Below are positions 54,801 to 60,800 of a stretch of 64,000 bases of DNA, piece by piece. The notes below the pieces were generated by a model. That model saw nothing but the letters and a program-made list of their open reading frames with translations. It searched no databases and was not told the DNA's origin. The stretch is taken from positions 4,021,585-4,085,584 of the forward strand of contig PTFA01000050.1 of NCBI GenBank assembly GCA_003342895.1. The letters are read 5' to 3'. Source of the DNA: Casuarius casuarius. Lineage: Eukaryota; Chordata; Aves; Casuariiformes; Casuariidae. The translations under genes and the position numbers were made by a program. Positions within the stretch are counted from its first letter, which is position 1. Each line of letters opens with the position of its first letter.

Positions 54801-57800
54801 AATTCACTTCTCAGAAAAATTCAAAATTTGGCAAAAAGTATGTGAAGGATAACAATGCTGGTCTTTACATAAAATTGGATGGTATCATTTACAAGATGAC
54901 CATTTTCCATATTCTCTTATAGGGGTTTAAGAAGTCTTGAAAGCCTGAAAGTCTTTTATCTCCAGTAAGAAACTGAATTCGTTTTAAATAGCTGGCATGC
55001 ATTTAGGCAGTCTATTTTCATTGCTTTACTACAGCTTTATATGAAGCTTAACCTCAAAAATCCAGTATATGATATGCAAGCATATTTTATATAAAAGTAT
55101 ATGTAAAATGATTTTATCTTTATACTCATTACAGACTGAATAAAAATACCTCTCTAGCTCCAGTCTCTAAGCCTTTCTAAAAGCTAAGCTATTCCTCTAA
55201 GTACTACCTACTTGTTTCTAATATAGAAAATATAGCTCACACAAATAACTGAAATTACTATAACTAGGTCAAACCTGAAACAACGGTCATTTTGTCACTA
55301 ATAATGCCATTTCTAGTGCGTACATGCTACCAATAAGGAAGGGGAGAAGGAGGGTGTAATATATCAGCATTCTTGCTATAGTGATGACCAAAGTCCAGTC
55401 TTTAAAGAGGAAACTGATGATCCAGCCAGAAAACGTTTTATTGAAGACCTATCACACAGGCATTCACTGCAGCTATGACTTTCAACTTAAGTCCATTCAC
55501 TTGTGGGAATCTGTGGACTACTATCTAAGTGTTCTGAGGGGAGAGGGGAAAAAAAAAAGTTGGGAAGTGAGTTAGAACCCCGATTTTTAGGCAAGCAAAT
55601 ATACCATCTATGGAAAATTTTAGAACAGTTTAAAAATTTGAAAGTCATTGCTCTAGAAAGATCAATGTTATCAACACCTACTCCTTGGCAAACCTCATTT
55701 CCTAGTAACGTTCTTTAATTTTACACTATATGACTCAGTCAGCTTTTTGACACTTCCTGAAACACTCAGAAAAAATTCCCATAGCTGAGATACTGTTTAA
55801 TCTTTAAACAGAATCCACATTTAAAAAGTGTTAGCAGTAGGCAATTTCTTGGAAACCCATGATTGCCAGTAAAACAATCCAGTTCAGTAATGAATGGATA
55901 TCTTCATATACTTTGTAAATGATACTGAATTATATCACAGTCACACTGGAGAAAACATCCAACACTGAGCTCGCTCCTTTAATGTCGTAGTTACCATACC
56001 ATATAAATAATTTTCATTAGTTCACCAACTTTCTCTTAAAAAGCCATCATTTTCTTCAGTATACTATTCTCTTAAGAATACTGTTCCAGAATGCATCTGG
56101 TCTAATGATTAGGAACTTGAATTTCCACCTACGTTTCCAAAAAAACAGCTAACCACCCTTCTTTTTGTGGCAGCACTAGCATCTATTCATTTGGCTTTCC
56201 AAACAAAATAGCTTTTTTCTGCCTTAGCCTTTACCTCCACTCTTATTATATACATAGTTGTCATACAAAAACTTAGCTTTTGCTTTGCTAGGCTAAACAA
56301 AACATATTCTTCTCCTTTTCCCCATGCAAAAATAACCTCTCCATTCTTCTAATCATTCTAGCATATATACTGAATAACAACATATGTAAACAATCACTTT
56401 TCTTTTCATGATTTACTATTCTTCTACTTTCTTCTTAATCCAGATTCAGACTGCTCACAAATCTCTAAATGCTTTTATACACACTGAACATGATCTCTCT
56501 ACATGTGTGAGGGAGCAGCTGCAAAATTTGTGCTGCAGTCAAAGATTCTTTGGGGATTCAAATGCATTTTTTCAATTTTTTTTCAAATCATAATTTGCAT
56601 TTCACAAAACCACATGCATCCTGATTTATAAATTAACGATTTTTCAATTCTCTAAAGACTGTTAAGTTCTGTAGTACGGACACCGTTACAGAGACATTGA
56701 TTACTTTTAGAAATAATTATTTTCACAAACTAATATAGAAAATATAGCTCATACACAAATAATTTTAATTACTATGACTAGGTCAAACTTGAAACAATGG
56801 CCATTTTGTCACTAATAGTGCCTTTTTCAGTGCACATATGCATCTTCCTGGACTTTCCATTTTACCAAGTTCATTATCTAAGTATTGGCGTAAAGTTCTG
56901 TTATATAGTTTTTGCTGATATGTAGGTTTTTTTTAAAGGTATTGTGGATAAAATGCAATTCTTACAGTACTGTTAGGAATTCTCCACTAAATAGCATTAA
57001 AATTTACTCCAAGCTACATCTGGATGATGATTCACTTAAGAATGATGTATTAACACAAACTAAAACCAGAAGTTTGGGTTAACCATTTTAAGACCACAAA
57101 AAAAAAAAAAAGTTCTCGTATTTTTAGTAGTAATGCTTCCAAAATACTTAGTAAAACTGAACTGAAACACAGATGGCCCCCTTTTGTAATTCTTCCATAT
57201 CCAATTCCCACCAACATCAGCAAAAGTTATGATACAAGGATTTCAGGATTGATCTATGATCAATTTACAATTAAGGGTTATAACAGAATTCTCCTACTAA
57301 AGCCATATATATATTAACCACTTCATAAAGTTGTAAGACTTGTTTCAGAGATACACAATACATTGGGGGAAAAAAACCTAAGTCGAGCTTAGGATATTAA
57401 AGCAAAATAATGAGAAACTAAATTAAGAGCCAAGTGCTGTCCTAACTGAAGAAAATTCTTATCTATTAGTCACTCCAGTAATTATTTTTAACTTCTTTTT
57501 AAGGTTATATAATCTGCTGCATCTGGAGTTGCTATTAAGGTTGATCTTAATTTTTAAATATTTAATTGGTGCATTAACACCAGACATAATAGTAATAGTA
57601 ACACAAATATCACAAAGATTATGTGAAAACATGAATGCAAAAAGGGGAATGAGAATTCTTGACCTATTTCTTATTGAAAAATAAATGTTAAATGGTCGTT
57701 ACCATTGCCAAGTCAACGGTCGAGGCATAGCGAATGCCAGAATGAAGGCTGCTTCTATTAAGTAACCCTTGATCCCCATTCCTCAGGCCTCCCATCTCCA

Positions 57801-60800
57801 TCTCAGTCTTTTTGCCCATGTGGTTTCAGTACATTCCAGTGCAATTCTGTTTACATCCACTCCTCCCTCCTCGACGTTTGAAACTTCTTCCCTGAAGTTC
57901 AGATCTGGACCGTGCAACACTTCCATTGCATGAAGGCCAATCACCTCAATACGGAGCTCAAAATGAGCACATCTATCAACTCCTGTATTTAGCAGCAGTT
58001 TGGACCCCAGCAGCTAGAAGTGGCAGTCACAGGAAATTACTGGAACTTTTATTACTTCCTCTACAGCATCTGCACATATTCAGTATATTTAGTACATCTG
58101 AGTTAAGTGCAAGTTAGGGAAGATCAAGTACAGATGGAACACTGAGGCAATTTATCTATTAAAAATTCTCTTAATGTGTAAATAAACCTTCTTTTACTGA
58201 GGGAGCATTAGGGTTATACCCTGACTACATTTTTACACTTATAACCCCCACTTTTTATGAAATACTTCTGGTATAATGAAGATGAAAATAAACAGCACCA
58301 AAAAGAAACATGCATTTATGTGCATGTATACACTCCTCTTTACATTAAAGCAGGTAAAATCCAGAAGAAATTAAAAGCTAATCATTTTTCAAGAGAACAT
58401 TCATAATTGTTCCTCAGTGTATCTGGCAGCATAGCACAGCAAAGAACACTTCAGAAATATTTGAACATGAATTAAGAAAGGTTCTGTTATAGCACAAAAA
58501 GTAGCATGACTTCTTATATGTTCTTTTTTAATGCCTTTAGAATTCTTGCATTTGGAGGAAAGAAAAAGCATCTGTTTAATGTGATTATCACAACTAATTT
58601 GTACACTTCATATTATGTCTTCTCTGGGTGCATGCATGAACACCTAGGAAAACTTTCCTAACGTGATATACTCAAAGACACATAACATATGTGCATGCAT
58701 GAGGGTACAGGTGCAGTCCTACATATTTGTATTTATTAGTCTCTTCCAGCATCCACAGTGTGAGTGGAAAAATCTGACTAGAAAGGCTTAGCATTTTTTT
58801 TGTTCCCAGTGATGATTTTCTGGGTTGCACTAGTGTAGTTGCAGGTGCAGACAAATTCTTCTCGAGGTGCTCAGCAGGATTTCTCAAAAGAAATTGGAGC
58901 ACAGCTGGAGACGAGCACAAAGACTGACTCTGCAGCAGCATGACTTAAGGTCAAAATGGTTTCTGTTTATGCAAAATCTCTTGAAAATAAACTCTCAAAG
59001 CATTTAAACCAGTTTTGCTTCAGCAATTCATTCAGCCATTTCAGAACTTAGTAAAATATCATTTAAAAAGAAACAGCAGCCTAAGTTACTGGTGCTTGAG
59101 ATTTTTTTTTGGAAGGTAAAAATCATATATGAACAGGTTTTTTTCTGAAATACTGACAATATTTATTTAATAGTTGATCATTATTTAAGATCCTTGCTAG
59201 CTTCTAGTTCTTAACCCATAACATCAGTGCTTCTAAAATATAAGTAAACTAATCCAAAAATAGACCAAAGGTCTAAGTCTTTCCAAAACAATATTTGTGT
59301 ATCTACGTAGGACACTTTCATACTTCTCTGCACATATAAGCAAAACAACTATCAATGAGAATTGAGAATGTATTCTGAAGTTCTAGAGGCCTTTAAGCAA
59401 AAAGGAACCATTCATTTGTCCCACAGCACTGGTACACAGATATGAAAAAAATATATATATATACACACACACATATATATACACACACACACACGAACAG
59501 ATATCCACAAAAATCATAATGGATGCCAAAATCTTAAGAGTTAAAAAACCCTATTGAGGAAGATCTCCCTTTTTATGCCATCAGAAGAGACAAAAGGGTC
59601 TAATAATAGCAGTTGTTAAAGCCTTTCGTCAATAGATAAGGTTGTTTAATAGGTCATGCTTTTATGTCAGTTGCTCATGCTTTAAAACAAGTTGTAACCT
59701 ACATTTTTTTATCCTAGGCAGCTCAACAGCTTTGAAAAGTTTGAGTTAAAACAGCTTAGTTTTTATGAGAATAAACTGTAAGTAGCTTTTGCCCATTAAA
59801 AACAAAGTTCTTAAAACTATTTTCAGATGTTCACGCAACTGTGTTCTGAAACAAGAGCTTGAACATGAAAGGTCTGGTATCAAGCACATGACTTTTTCCA
59901 GTAGTAGTTTAAACAAATTTAATTTACTTTGAAATGGAATAAAAATAATAGATCTAACATGATCAGTAACCACTTATCAGTTAGAACAAAATGTAGCAGT
60001 AACAAAGAGCTGAGTAGCATTACTTCCTTTACACGTGACGGCTTTCTTTCCAAAGAAAAGTCACATATGTCTGAAACTAGCAAAAAAGAGGAAAACTTTA
60101 AATTGTATATTTCCTTTAAAGAAAGAAAATTCTATCTTCAAAGGGTTTTCAGTCTGCAAACAAATGCTCATGCTTGCTTTTCAGGTTAACAGCCTCAGCT
60201 GTCCCTCAAACCATGACTTCATACACACCTACATTATGATGGTTCTTCCCAAAGGCTTCCTGAATTTCTCCAGGTCCAGGAACTTTCAGATGGTTCCAAG
60301 AGATGTAGAGAGAACACTAAAGTAATATCACTAGTTGAGGTGCAGAAATGATGACTCCAGTAAAGTGCAGTCACAAAGAAAAGGACTTCAGTTGAACAAA
60401 AGCATTTAAATGGGGAAGTGATAGCTGGTGAATATGATTCCAGACTTAAAAAGGTCATATAAACAAAATGACTGGTTTGTCCATGAGTAATGAAAAAGTG
60501 TGAAATTGCATCTAGAAAGCAACCATATTGGTGACATATTGATATGAGTCTTCTCAGTGTGCTCAAGTGACACCAGAGGCAAAGAAACCCATCTCATAGA
60601 GATGAGGTTGCAGAGAACAGTAAAATTTTAGATGCTGGTTACAAGCTTACAGATATTACAAAAAAATAAGAGATCCAAAAGTGCCTTATGCAGCAATGTC
60701 TCCCCTCCTCCCGCCAAAAAACAGAAGATTCATATCATTAAGGTTATGTTCATAAGGGGCTGTGTAAGATTAATTTTGAGTTTCCAAGGCATACTTACTC

